Of a DNA stretch of 64,000 nt, positions 23,353-34,458 are shown one piece after another. The notes beneath the pieces are model-generated. The model saw only the letters and a program-made list of their open reading frames with translations. It made no database searches and was not told where the DNA came from. This stretch comes from Albula goreensis (lineage: Eukaryota > Chordata > Actinopteri > Albuliformes > Albulidae). The stretch spans positions 1,374,501 to 1,438,500 of the forward strand of contig CM040750.1 of NCBI GenBank assembly GCA_022829145.1, in the 5' to 3' direction. Within the stretch, counting starts at the first letter, position 1. Every line of letters begins with the position of its first letter. Made by a program: the position numbers and the translations under genes.

Positions 23353-24697
23353 GAATGAAACCTTTCTGAAGGCGAGTCTCAGTCTGTGGTGTGAGGAATG
23401 AAACCTTTCTGAAGGCGAGTCTCAGTCTGTGGTGGAGGAATGAAACTCAGTCTCTGTGGTGGAGGAATGAAACCTTTCTGAAGGCCATTCTCAGTCTGTG
23501 GTGTGGGGAATGAAACCTTTCTGGAGGCCGTTCTCAGTCTGTGGTGTGAGGAATGAAACCTTTCTGAAGGCCATTCTCAGTCTGTGGTGTGGGGAATGAA
23601 AACTTTCTGAAGGCTGAGTCTGTGGTGTGAGGAATGAAACCTTTCTGTTCTCATTCTCAGTCTGTGGTGTGAGGAATGAAACCTTTCTGAAGGCCGTTCT
23701 CAGTCTGTGGTGTGAGGGAATGAAACCTTTCTGAAGGCTGTTCTCAGTCTGTGGTGGGGAATGAAAGCTTTCTGAAGGCCGTTCTCAGTCTGTGGTGTGA
23801 GGAATGAAACCTTTCTGAAGGCCATTCTCAGTCTGTGGTGTGGGGAATGAAACCTTTCTGAAGGCCATTCTCAGTCTGTGGTGTTAAACCTTTCTGAAGG
23901 CCATTCTCAATGAAACCTTTCTGAAGGCCGTTCTCAGTCTGTGGTGTGAGGAATGAAACCTTTCTGAAGGCCGTTCTCAGTCTGTTGTGTGGGGAATGAA
24001 ACCTTTCTGAAGGCCGGTCTCAGTCTGTGGTGGAGGAATGAAACCTTTCTGAAGGCCATTCTCAGTCTGTTGTGTGAAAGCTGAGGAATGGAGGAACCTT
24101 TCCTGAAGGCCATTCTCAGTCTGTGGTGGAATGAAACCTTCCTGAAATTCTCAGTCTGTCTTTCTGAAGGCGGGTGTCAGTCTGTGGTGTGAGGAATGAA
24201 ACCTTTCTGAAGGCCATTCTCAGTCTGTGGTGTGGGGAATGAAACCTTTCTGAAGGCCATTCTCAGTCTGTGGTGTGGGGAATGAAACCTTTCTGAAGGC
24301 GGGTCTCAGTCTGTGGTGGGGAATGAAACCTTTCTGAAGGCCATTCTCAGTCTGTGGTGTGGGGAATGAAACCTTTCTGAAGGCAGGTCTCAGTCTGTGG
24401 TGTGGGGAATGAAACCTTTCTGAAGGCGGGTGTCAGTCTGTGGTGTGGGGAATGAAACCTTTCTGAAGGCCGTTCTCAGTCTGTGGTGTGAGGAATGAAA
24501 CCTTCCTGAAGGCGGGTCTCAGTCTGTGGTGTGGGGAATGAAACCTTTCTGAAGGCCGTTCTCAGTCTGTGGTGGAGGAATGAAACCTTTCTGAAGGCCG
24601 TTCTCAGTCTGTGGTGTGAGGAATGAAACCTTTCTGAAGGTGGGTCTCAGTCTGTGGTGTGGGGAATGAAACCTTTCTGAAGGCGGGTGTCAGTCTG
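23353..24697. repeat. 43-bp minisatellite array
   Basis: About 31 copies of a 43-bp unit containing gaatgaaacctttctgaagg and ttctcagtctgtggtgtg. Variants alternate between ccattctc, ccgttctc and cgggtctc in the middle of the unit. Deleted copies occur around 23430, 23620, 23880 and 24070-24170. The last unit ends in unrelated sequence after cagtctg. Confidence 0.95.
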
Positions 24698-25928
24698 AAT
24701 GTGCTGGCCGAACTGGAGCGGAAGGTGAAGGGCTGCTAGGTTACCTTGAGCTCTACATACATTCACTCAAAGACAAGGGGGTGATAGTGGCAAATTGAGG
24801 AGGTGATATACTGTCTGAGGAGATGGGCAAACTGGAATCTAAAAGCCCATATGTATTAATGGTAAAAAGGCTAGTAGGTAAGTTCACATTCTGCTAAGAA
24901 ACTCTAAGAAATAAAAATACCTTTACAGAGATCAGCATCCAAGACAAACCATCATGCGTTCCCCAAAGTGGACAAACAAAGCACCCATATGTAATCTTTT
25001 TTTTACGATCATGGAAGTTTAGGTGGATAAACTCTGTATACTTGTGCATACCTTCAGCTCGGGTAGTCATGGTGCATGTTAAAGTTTGAGTTGTGTCCCA
25101 GTGACGATGTGCTGGCCAGACCACAGTGATGGTTCCCAGTGATATCCGTCCTGCATGATTGATTGGGAGCCACCAGGCCGAGTCGAAGGGGAATGACGGG
25201 AGATGGAAATCAGGAGGGATATTTATTCCCTGCTAAACGAAAGAAGATCTATGTCACACCAGAGTCAAGTAGACGGGTTTCTGAGGAATCCTTGCACACC
25301 CCTGTGGGTCCGTTTAAAAAGAAAAAAACATAGCAGGTGTTCCAAGCCATCTGACAGTGTTTTATCACCATGTAATATATGACAGTGTAAAGGGGAATGG
25401 AGGGCTGTACCATGAGACTGGGAGAATCAGGTTTGGAGCTGTGCTCTGAGGTCACTGTATTAACTTTGACCATTTTATTTCACTTTTATAGAGATGGGCA
25501 ATGAGTGATCTACAGCAGTGGTGACACTCTGCCTTTCTGTGATGATCCTCCACCTTGTCCTGTTGATTCCAATTGTAAGGAATATCAGTGTGAACTGCAT
25601 GGTGGTGATAGTACTCATTTCCTCCTTCCAGTCATGGCTTATCACACCATTGCAGCTTGTACCCTGCACAGGGTTTTCACATTACAGGCCACATAGTACT
25701 ACAGAGGAACTGGCACTGGCTGGAGAAGAGCTGCATCTCTCACTGCTGATGAGGGTTAGCCTGGCACTTTGGCACATACCAGATGCATCCTCCAATCATG
25801 TGTTCATTAGTTATTTCGCAGCATTTCCATTGGATTCACTGTGGTTCAATGGAATATGTGCAGGTCCATACATGTGTAATGATTTTCCTATCCATGGCAC
25901 AGTGTTTGAATATTTGATCACATTTACA
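24698..25928. other. Intergenic stretch, nothing recognised
   Basis: Single-copy sequence. A plus-strand frame at 25518-25994 (158 residues) is hydrophobic at its start but has no recognisable domain and runs into the left end of a hAT element, so I do not call a gene. Confidence 0.4.
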
Positions 25929-25936
25929 ACATGTAT

Positions 25937-26484
25937 CAGAGCCCAACCGATGTATCGACAGGCTGATGATATCATACCGATAATAGGACTCTAACACTTT
26001 ATCAGCTGGTGAGGCCGATAAGGTGCGGGATTTTGAGTGGCGCAATTCATTAAAACTTCCAGGATTCCCCACGCATACATGCAGAAATCTCCTTGTCTAC
26101 CAAAATAGCAGAAACTGGTGACGCCTGCCATGTGTTCGACAAATGAGAGAGAAAGCTAATTAGTGAAGTTAACCTAGCTTGTTAGCTGGTAAGGTAGCTA
26201 GCTGGTTAATTTGTGTAAGCGGTGTTGTGTAGATTAGCATGCTAGATGGCACTAGCCCATTAGCAATCAAGATTGTTAGTTTACTTTTTGGAAAATTAAA
26301 GCAGACATGTAGCTAATTCGATAAAATTGACTGTATTTTAATCATAGCTAGACAATCATTGCATTGATGCACTGGTGTGACCTAAACATGGCTAGGTAGG
26401 TTCTGACGATAAATATTGATTATTGGAAATCAAAGATCCTTTTTATTAGTATCAGTATCGTTGACAAAAATCGGTCGGACCCCA
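25937..26484. mobile_element. Non-autonomous hAT element, CCGATA-rich
   Basis: The left end reads CAGAGCCCAACCGAT and the right end, on the minus strand, TGGGGTCCGACCGAT, an imperfect 15-bp inverted repeat. Eight bases flank it on each side, ACATGTAT at 25929-25936 and ACATGCAT at 26485-26492, differing at one position; 8-bp duplications are the hAT hallmark. The inner ends are rich in CCGATA and TATCGG, which I know from abundant fish hAT elements. The middle (about 26150-26230) is made of GCTAGCT/GTTAGC repeats. It is too short to encode a transposase. Confidence 0.75.
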
Positions 26485-26492
26485 ACATGCAT

Positions 26493-27189
26493 TCTCAACA
26501 TATATCATCACAACAGGTAGGATGTTGAGTATTTCATATATAAAATTTAGACAACTGCAGCATTTGTATGATCAAGCGTTTGCTACAATTGTTGATGGTG
26601 AAGGAATCAGGTGCATTTTGGACAGGCAGTTGAAGTAATGGCAACAACATAAATATCTCCTTCGCTGGTACTCATTGTAACAGCTCACTGCTCTCATGGT
26701 TTCAGCAGGTATTGTACCACAACAAACTGAGTACCTTTACGAAAATAAGTCACTTCAGGCTACTCCCATGGATGTAACAGAGTTGAGGTCTAATGTAGAT
26801 CAGCTTCAAAAGTTCTCAATTTTTAATTGCAGCTCTTTCCAGTGGCACTGCACAACAAAAGGTGCAATCATCTCACTCAGAGCTAAAGCCTACGGTTTGC
26901 ATCCAAGTTAACTAAAGACACTTCAAGTCAGTTTACACGAGGTGGCATCACATTTAGTGGGCATTTACATGAAGTCTCTGGACTCTTCTAGACTGGTAAG
27001 CCAGAGGCACGGTGGGTTTTGGTTGGACTGGATTCATTAGGTTAACACTGGATTCATTCTCCTCAATGCCAACAGCCCACAGGCTACCAGCTATTGTCAA
27101 TGAGAAATTTCAACAAAACTGATGCGAGGATAATACCTTGTGAATTGTAGGCTCGAACACCAGTGTGTGTGACTGCGATAGGACTGTCG
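26493..27189. other. Intergenic stretch, nothing recognised
   Basis: Single-copy AT-rich sequence. A 71-residue plus-strand frame at 26696-26911 has no recognisable features. Confidence 0.4.
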
Positions 27190-27300
27190 ATGTTCCATCT
27201 TCAGACATACATGTATGTATGTATGTTATGTATGTAATGTATGTTAGTTAGTTAGATTTTCTTGTCCCCCGGAAGGGAAATTCTTTTCCACTGCACTGTA
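27190..27300 (-). mobile_element. Possible LINE/SINE 3' end with ATGT tail
   Basis: On the minus strand the sequence reads aagaatttcccttccggggg and then runs into an irregular (ACAT)n/(TAAC)n tract. Many fish non-LTR retrotransposons end with aatttccc-type sequence followed by a simple repeat tail. The body upstream is not recognisable, so this is a weak call. The tetranucleotide tract itself (about 27205-27252) is certain. Confidence 0.35.
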
Positions 27301-28483
27301 CCACACCAACTGTGGATAAGGATGTCATGCATGTGGATGGATATCGTAGAGAACAAGGTTTTTAACTCATTTTAAATGTGTAAGTCTATGTACTGTGATT
27401 ACAAATCCTGTCCTTTTCTCTTCGGAAGAAAGACAAATGTAATACAAGTTAAAGAAGAAAACATCTGAAATATTTTCAATTATCACTGTTCCATAGGTGA
27501 ACCTTCACTACAAACACTGCAATTTGATCTAAAAAATACTGTCACCAGGTGTATTTATTATTTTCTGATGCATTTTTCCCAGCTATGAGCATGGGAACAT
27601 TAGCACATTCTTAAATCAATCTTCTACAGATAAATCACATTGCATTTAGATGGAGAAGATGAAGTCACCCGTATCTGAGTAGCGGGAAAGATCAACAGGT
27701 CTGTTAATATCACACATTACATGGCCCTGCGTCACACTTTCGTCTTTATTTTCCGCATCACAAAATGGTTTATATTTCCAGGCAGAGGGAGCTGAACAGT
27801 ACCTTGCCCCTATCTGAATGGGCATTGAGCATGCTCATATGGAGACAGACAGGCCCATTTGGAGTTTTTTTTCTTTCAGATTTCTTTTTAAAATTCACCT
27901 AATGACGAAAAACAAGCACAACTTTAAAATGTATCTGTAAAGTACACCCGATGTTCAAACTGCAAAAGTCTTCTAGCCACGACTTATGTCTTTTCAAAGA
28001 GGAATGAGGTGGTGGAAACACTGTCAGTCTCCATATGATTTACAGCATGCCAAAGCAAAAACTATTTTAAATGCTTATTGGGGTGCACAAAGGTCCTGCT
28101 TGCAACAAGATTTCAGCTCAAATGAATTGCTGTTCTTCAACAAGGTACTGGCACTGTCATTCTGCTCTCCCATGATTACCTCCCATCATGCCAATAGTAC
28201 AAAAAAAACAAACTATTTGACACAGACACTTTCTGCCATTTTAAAAGTGAGGCCTACAGTTGGTATAACACCCGAACTTTACAGACTGCTGAAAGACTTC
28301 TTGATCATTTGTCCACCAACACTGCAAAACTGACATCACATTAAGTTTTGAAGTGGTCTTCAGGCTTCCATAATAAGCTGTATGTTTTCAGTGGTATGTC
28401 ATTGTTATCCCTCACTTTAAGGTCACGGATGAATGCCTGGAGAGACCTGTTGCATGATTGCCGTTACTGAGCAACACTATTTC
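27301..28483. other. Intergenic stretch, nothing recognised
   Basis: AT-rich single-copy DNA. A 115-residue plus-strand frame at 27986-28333 has no recognisable domain. Confidence 0.4.
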
Positions 28484-28640
28484 AGTCGTTCATATTACTA
28501 CACTGCATACAGGCGACATTTTCCTCGTTCATATTACTACACTGCACACAGGCTACATTTTGGTTGTTCATATTACTACACTGCACACAGGCTACATTTT
28601 GGTCGTTCATATTACCACACTGCACAGGCTACAGCACAGC
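28484..28640. repeat. 39-bp tandem repeat, four copies
   Basis: Four copies of a 39-bp unit with cgttcatattactacactgc and acaggctacattttgg. The last copy is shortened (cactgcacaggctacag). Because 39 is a multiple of three, a frame across it repeats a 13-residue period (SYYYTAHRLHFGR). The frame has no other coding features. Confidence 0.9.
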
Positions 28641-31039
28641 CCACATCACCTGCGTGACCTGTTGGACTGCACTGAATTTAATGACCTGTGGGGGATGGAA
28701 ATTGCAGGTGCAATGTCTAAAAACACTGCTGTGTTCCACATGCTGACTGGATTTTCTATTGTATGCTTACAGACATACCAAAGGTTGTATAATAGAGGAT
28801 TATTTACCTTGCTATGTTGCTCCAAAATATCTCTCTCTGCATGTGGACCATAGAACATGCAAGGGAGCGTGTCTGAGATAGAACCTGTAATGTGTGTTAC
28901 TGTCTTTTTGAGTTTGTACTGTGCCCATGAGAACCGTTTAGCACATTTTAGACAGGCCTCCATGCCTAAAATAGTGAAAACGGCATCCTCTGTTTAAATG
29001 TTGGCTAAATGTTCCCTGGTTTCCAAAGTGGAGCCACCCATGCTGCCCCTGGATTATAAACCAATTTTCCACTGCAGATGGAATCCATTACAGTAAATAT
29101 TTAACGTGTGCATGTGGTATTTGATTGAGATTACAAACCCACTGCTCATTAAATGTCATGTTATGAGCACCTGAACAAGACCAACCTGCAAAAATACAAA
29201 AATCCAAGCAGCTCCACTCTCAGCACATGACAGCTCTCAACTTCAAAACACACCACACAAAACACACCCCCTGGTTTCCTGTCTCCCTTTTCTGATCCAA
29301 AATCTGTGATGGACAGCTGGGTATTTGAGGACTGGTTCCACTGTGATTCACATTTATGCCAAATTCAATCTGAGCTTTGAAACAGATGTCCTCTTTCCCA
29401 CAATGTGGATCTTGGCTTCAGGAAAAAGCACTTTGCTCCCAAATTGAGGACATCTTTCCTCCAGTATGCTATGATTAGAAATCTATTTATATTGTCTATC
29501 AAGTATTTTCCATCTTGTGCAAAATCAGCAGTACATTTTTTCCCAGGACAGGAATCCAATGACATGTGGCTCTGATCCAGTATGTCTGAGGTTATGTTTG
29601 AAGTTTCCTCCCGACGAGACTGAATGAGACAGCAGCACACAGATCTTCAGGCAAGCTGACCCCGTCACCCCTGCAGAGACTACATTACCAGTCTAAATCT
29701 GCACAGACACAATCGGAATGGAGCTAATTTGATGAATGAAGGGACTGCAGAGATCCATTGTTTTGGAGGAAGTAAAAATAGGTTAATGACCCCTGTCTAA
29801 CGTCGATGATGCAATCATCTGTAAAGCATTAATACTCATGGGACTTGCCAGAGCTCTTAGTTGCATTTGCAGTGGAGGGCTGGCTGGGACAGAGATAAAA
29901 AGCAGAGGAGCAGTACAGGATACCAGTAAATACAAACACAATCAAAACAATGACTTCAACACAGCTAGGGAGAAATGGGTAAAGAGTTCTTTTTTGCAAG
30001 CCTCTACAGGGTTTACAGTATATTTTACAAATACAATAAGGACACTGTATCAGTGTGCAGGACTGTGCTTTGATAAAGCTGTGATTAAACACAAAGGGGA
30101 AAATAACATTAGAAGAGGTTACTGGTGTGTCTTCCTGAAGTCGTATCTTCATGGCTGCTGTTAATATTACATAAAATATGAGGTCTTCAGCCATAAACAG
30201 TTTCCACTGAAAGCCTTACGGATACCCCTGCCAGGTCGTTTATGTGCATGGAATACAACGTATATGAATATAATGTATATGAGCACTGCACACATGAACA
30301 CACTGTCCGAAAGGTCCTGCACTGCGCAGCCTGCGTTACAGTGGCAGGCATAGAGTTGTCCAGCTGCTGCTGGAAAATAGTGCTCACCGGGGCACGTGGA
30401 GCAGAGGGACAAAGAGAAGAGGATGAAGCAATCAAACAAACCAGGTGTTTTGTCCCTCCCCTTGCCTTCCAAAACATAGCCGATCTCTGACAAGGGAGAA
30501 TATATCAAAAAAGTACGGTGCTTCCAATCCGTCTGTCAGAAAGTAGAAGGAAATATATCGGGAGTTGCAGTGACAGTAGTCCGATCTGTGCCAAATGATT
30601 AATCCGGGAACGGCTGAGATTGGACGAGGCTTGCTATCCTGCTCGAGCCGTGTGCCTCAAAATACCCCTACAAAATTTAAAAAAATGCATTCCGAGCACC
30701 CAGATCCCTCCGTCCCTCTATGGTCCTGCCAGAAAAAGCACGTTTAAACATCTCGTGATGCACAGACCGAAAACTCCAGCTTCCCAATCCAAGCACACAT
30801 TTCCCACAGCCACTGAGGACTACCGTCTCAGGTAAAAGAGAGAAAAATAAGAGCATCGGAGCTGGTCTTGTTTCAGCACTGGCAGGGTGCACTGCTAGCA
30901 GCACTGAGGAAGCAAACAAACAAACAAACAAACATAAACAAAGGCAAAGCCACAGGGAGAAAACAGGAGGATCACTCGGCATGCCCCACCCCCACCCTGC
31001 TCGCCTCTGCAAATTTAGGGCTTTCTTTTTGGCCATTTT
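28641..31039. other. Intergenic stretch leading into a CpG-rich block
   Basis: Single-copy sequence without a recognised gene. GC content and CpG frequency rise after about 30580. A donor-like CAG|GTAAAA lies at 30831/30832, with a possible acceptor (catttcccacag) ending 30809; these could bound a 5' exon but no product can be read. A run of AAAC repeats lies at about 30913-30940. Confidence 0.4.
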
Positions 31040-31990
31040 TTGGCTCTTGGCTCCGCCGGCTGCCGAATAGGAGATGGAGGCATGGAGCGCTGGCCATCGA
31101 TGCAGAGGGAGCTCCTCATACCATGTGACGAACCATGTGACCATAAGAGCTCAGCCCAACAAGTCGATTACTGAAATAACACGCAGTGAAACAGCTGAAG
31201 AGTTGTGTGGTCTCTCTCTCTCTCACTCCGTAAGGGAACGAGCTTTAATGTCTCTGCCTTTGCTTTCCTTCGCCGCTCCTCTCCCCGTGCTCTGGGCTGC
31301 CAGCTGACGTGCGGGAGATGCTGTTCCACACGCTCTAGGCTGACGGCAGTATTAATACTTCACACGCTGGAGCGCTCTCGCTGGAATCGCTCACCGACGG
31401 GACACTGGAGGCTCGGAGGCTGAGAGAGGCTGTGCAAGCGCCAGGCGTCCCAGGCTTTGTTTTAGACACGCGGCTCAAAGTGCCAGAAGTGGTACTTTTG
31501 AAAAGGAGGCTTTACTGTTTGCCTTGACAGCAAAGGCCTTGGAAATAATCCATATCATTCTTAAGAAAGCACCTTTCACACTCTTGTAGCAAACTCTCCG
31601 TTAAAGTTTTGTCTCTGCATTCTCATTTGGATTAACTATTATTGTTTCCTGCTTTGCCGAGGCATTAAAATCCATTTTCAATATGCAGTGCAGTGCAGTG
31701 AATAGAAATGTCATACAAATGAAGAGGCGTTTGATCTGGTTCATTTTTTCCTCTCCAGGTACGTTGTGGTTGACTTCTGTTAGCCGCTCGACAAGCGAGC
31801 GCACTGTTTCCCTGGCGCTAACGCTTTGGACTGCTGCGTGTCTGTGGTTCTCTTTTGACGGACACACGAGGTTAGAGGGGGACGGGGCTACAACTAGACG
31901 CTTCTTCCAGAGGACACCCTGCCAGACCCACACACAAGCTCTGCCATACGTCAGACACGGGTGAGCGGTCGCAGGTCAGACGGCCAGACT
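31040..31990. promoter_or_regulatory. CpG-rich block, candidate promoter or enhancer
   Basis: CpG dinucleotides are frequent at about 31040-31470 and again at 31780-31980, while the rest of the window is CpG-poor. In fish and other vertebrates such blocks usually mark promoters or developmental enhancers. Two GTCACATG sites sit at its left edge (31122-31141). A polypyrimidine-AG|GT junction lies at 31758/31759. No open frame inside has a recognised domain, so any transcript starting here could be a non-coding RNA or the first exon of a gene outside the window. No clear TATA box was found. Confidence 0.4.
31122..31141 (-). promoter_or_regulatory. Tandem E-box pair GTCACATG
   Basis: CATGTGAC occurs at 31122-31129 and again at 31134-31141, 12 bp apart, so both lie on the same face of the helix to within about one turn. 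The minus-strand reading GTCACATG is the M-box/USF/TFE type E-box. A same-orientation pair in a CpG-rich block is more convincing than one site. Confidence 0.4.
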
Positions 31991-32706
31991 GCACCCCCTC
32001 GATCATGAGAATGAAACAGCCCAAGGTCTGGATCTAACTGCCAGAGCATTTTGGTGTTTCTGCTACACATAAGGGATTACATAAGTATTACATATCTTTT
32101 CTCATACGTCACAAGAATTACATTTATATTCCTGAAATTTTTGTGAATTTTATGAATTATCATAAACAAAGCACTTTCAGCAGGACAATACGTTTTCAAA
32201 TGTGAACACATATGTTCATCTTTCTTCCACACTATTTTTGCTACTTAAAAGTCAACTCTATGTGAAGGTACTCAAATTTTTATGAAGATACAAAAAAATT
32301 CATATATTGAGCTGTTTACGTGATTTGTGTTCGAAATGCTTTCCCAATGGTTCATTTCCAATATTTATGCATTTCCTCAAAGAAATGCAATATTATTTCC
32401 AGCTTTTATCAAATGCACATGTTCCTTGATCATTTCTGCTCGATTTATTACAGTTACTCTTTAAAACTTTAAAAGTTTTTTTTTTTTTTTTTTTAAAGTG
32501 TTAAGTTTTTGAGGACTTGTGCTCTCCAAGACAAAAAAACCAACTATGACAAGATTATTCTATATTCAAAGTATTGGCAAAATGTGCACAATACATGGCC
32601 CATTGCTGAAAAGAAACTTGGTGATTTAATGGCATCTGCAAATTACGTGGCTAACCTCAGGCATCTATCAGTTTAAGTATTTTTCAATCCTCCATTCAGT
32701 TCTCAC
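31991..32706. other. Intergenic stretch, nothing recognised
   Basis: AT-rich single-copy DNA with a 19-T run at 32476-32494. Confidence 0.4.
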
Positions 32707-33109
32707 TTGGCCAGTGCCACAGCATGGTGCCTTGCCTGGAATGTTGTGGATGCACAAGAAAAGTTGGCCAGTGCCACAGCATGGTGCCTTGAGACAGCAG
32801 GGCAGGTGAAACACATGATAATCAGAGAAGGAACAAGGTGGGCGGGGAAAACTGAATGACAACAAAAGCACATGGACAGAGAGTTTCAACAAAACTGACA
32901 GAAACAAAAACAATAATCCCGTCACCCCACAGGTGTTCCCAGGCACCCCAGGATGCTGCTTGTGAAAGTCCCTGATGAGGGCAGGATCCAGGATGTCCCG
33001 GGCCGGGAAAAGGGCCGTGCCCTGTCCACCAAGAGCAGACCCCTGCCCGGCACGACCTTCAGCAAAGATGGGGGTGATGCCTGGAATGTTGTGGATGCAC
33101 AAGAAAAGT
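32707..33109 (-). mobile_element. Ty3/gypsy retrotransposon remnant (chromodomain end and 3' region)
   Basis: On the minus strand a frame contains PARDILDPALIRDFHKQHPG (coding bases about 32938-33006). This matches the end of the chromodomain at the C-terminus of fish Ty3/gypsy integrases, where a W-PARDILDP-LI-FH-HP pattern is common. Downstream on the minus strand is a T-rich, C-rich stretch like the 3' non-coding region and LTR of these elements. The rest of pol is absent. Two short segments are duplicated inside: a 30-bp piece at 32735-32764 and 33080-33109, and a 28-bp piece at 32707-32734 and 32764-32791. The copy is a fragment. Confidence 0.6.
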
Positions 33110-33253
33110 GTATGGGCTGCTGAATGGCGTGTCCTGCTAAAGTTTCTCAAAGTAGTTCCACTCTCCGTCTATAATGCTGACTGAGCTTGTGCCAGGAGTG
33201 GCCAGGGTTTCATTTTGTGGTGTTCCCTTCCCCGTAAAATGTGGAGCTCTCCC

Positions 33254-34458
33254 AAAGATGGGGTGATCTCCTAAGCCAAGGATGGAGTGATCTCCTAAGG
33301 ATGGAGTGACCTCCTTAGGATGGAGTGATCTCCTAAGCCAAGGATGGAGTGATCTCCCAAGAATGGAGTGATCTCCTAAGCCAAGGATGGAGTGACCTCC
33401 GAAGCCAAGGATGGAGTGATCTTGTAAGCCAAGGATAGAGTGACCTCCTTAGGATGGAGTGATCTCCTAAGCCAAGGACAGAGTGATCCCCTTAAGGATG
33501 GAGTGATCTCCTAAGAATGATCTCCTAAGCCAAGGATGGAGTGACCTCCTTAGGATGGAGTGATCTCCTAAGCCAAGGATGGAGTGACCTCCGAAGCCAA
33601 GGATGGAGTGATCTTGTAAGCCAAGGATAGAGTGACCTCCTTAGGATGGAGTGATCTCCTAAGCCAAGGATGGAGTGACCTCCTTAGGATGGAGTGATCT
33701 CCTAAGAATGATCTCCTAAGCCAAGGATAGAGTGATCCCCTTAAGGATGGAGTGATCTCCTAAGAATGATCTCCTAAGCCAAGGATAGAGTGATCTCCTA
33801 AGGATGGAATGACCTCCTAAGAATGATCTCCTAAGCCAAGGATAGAGTGATCTCCTAAGGATGGAGTGATCTCCTAAGCCAAGGAAAGAGTGACCTCCTT
33901 AGGATGGAGTGATCTCCTAAGAATGGAGTGATCTCCTAATCCAAGGATAGAGTGATCTCCTAAGAATGGAGTGATCTCCTAAGGCAAGGATAGAGTGATC
34001 TCCTAAGAATGGAGTGATCTCCTAAGGCAAGGATAGAGTAATCTCCTATGAATGGAGTGATCTCCTAAGCCAAGGATGGGGTGATCTCCTAAGAATGGAG
34101 TGATCTCCTAAGCCAAGGATAGAGTGATCTCCTAAGAATGGAGTGATCTCCTAACCCAAGGATAGAGTGATCTCCTAAGAATGGAGTGATCTCCGAAGCC
34201 AAGGACAGAGTGATATCCTAAGAATGGAGTGATCTCCTAAACCAAGAATGGGGTGATCTCCTAAGGATAGAGTGACCTCCTTAAGATGGAGTGATCTCCT
34301 AAGAATGGAGTGATCTCCTAAACCAAGGATAGAGTGATCTCCTAAGAATGGAGTGATCTCCTAAGCCAAGGATGGGGTGATCTCCTTAGGATGTAGTGAT
34401 CTCCTAAGCCAAGGATGGGGTGATCTCCTAAGGATGGAGTGATCTCCTAAGGATGTGA
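33254..34458. repeat. Compound minisatellite of 19- and 24-bp half-units
   Basis: Two half-units, aatggagtgatctcctaag (19 bp) and a 24-bp version with ccaaggatagagtgatctcc, alternate to give a common 43-bp period, best seen at about 33940-34250. The left part is more irregular, with cttaggatggagtgacctcc variants and shortened copies such as aatgatctcctaag. About 28 periods in total. Confidence 0.93.

Noticed and set aside
23353-24697. CRISPR-like spacing of a 43-bp repeat
   Set aside because: Copies follow one another directly without unique spacers, and the flanking elements are eukaryotic. It is a minisatellite.
32668-33150. 160-residue minus-strand frame as a host gene
   Set aside because: Its only recognisable part is the gypsy chromodomain end; the rest reads through non-coding 3' sequence and local duplications.
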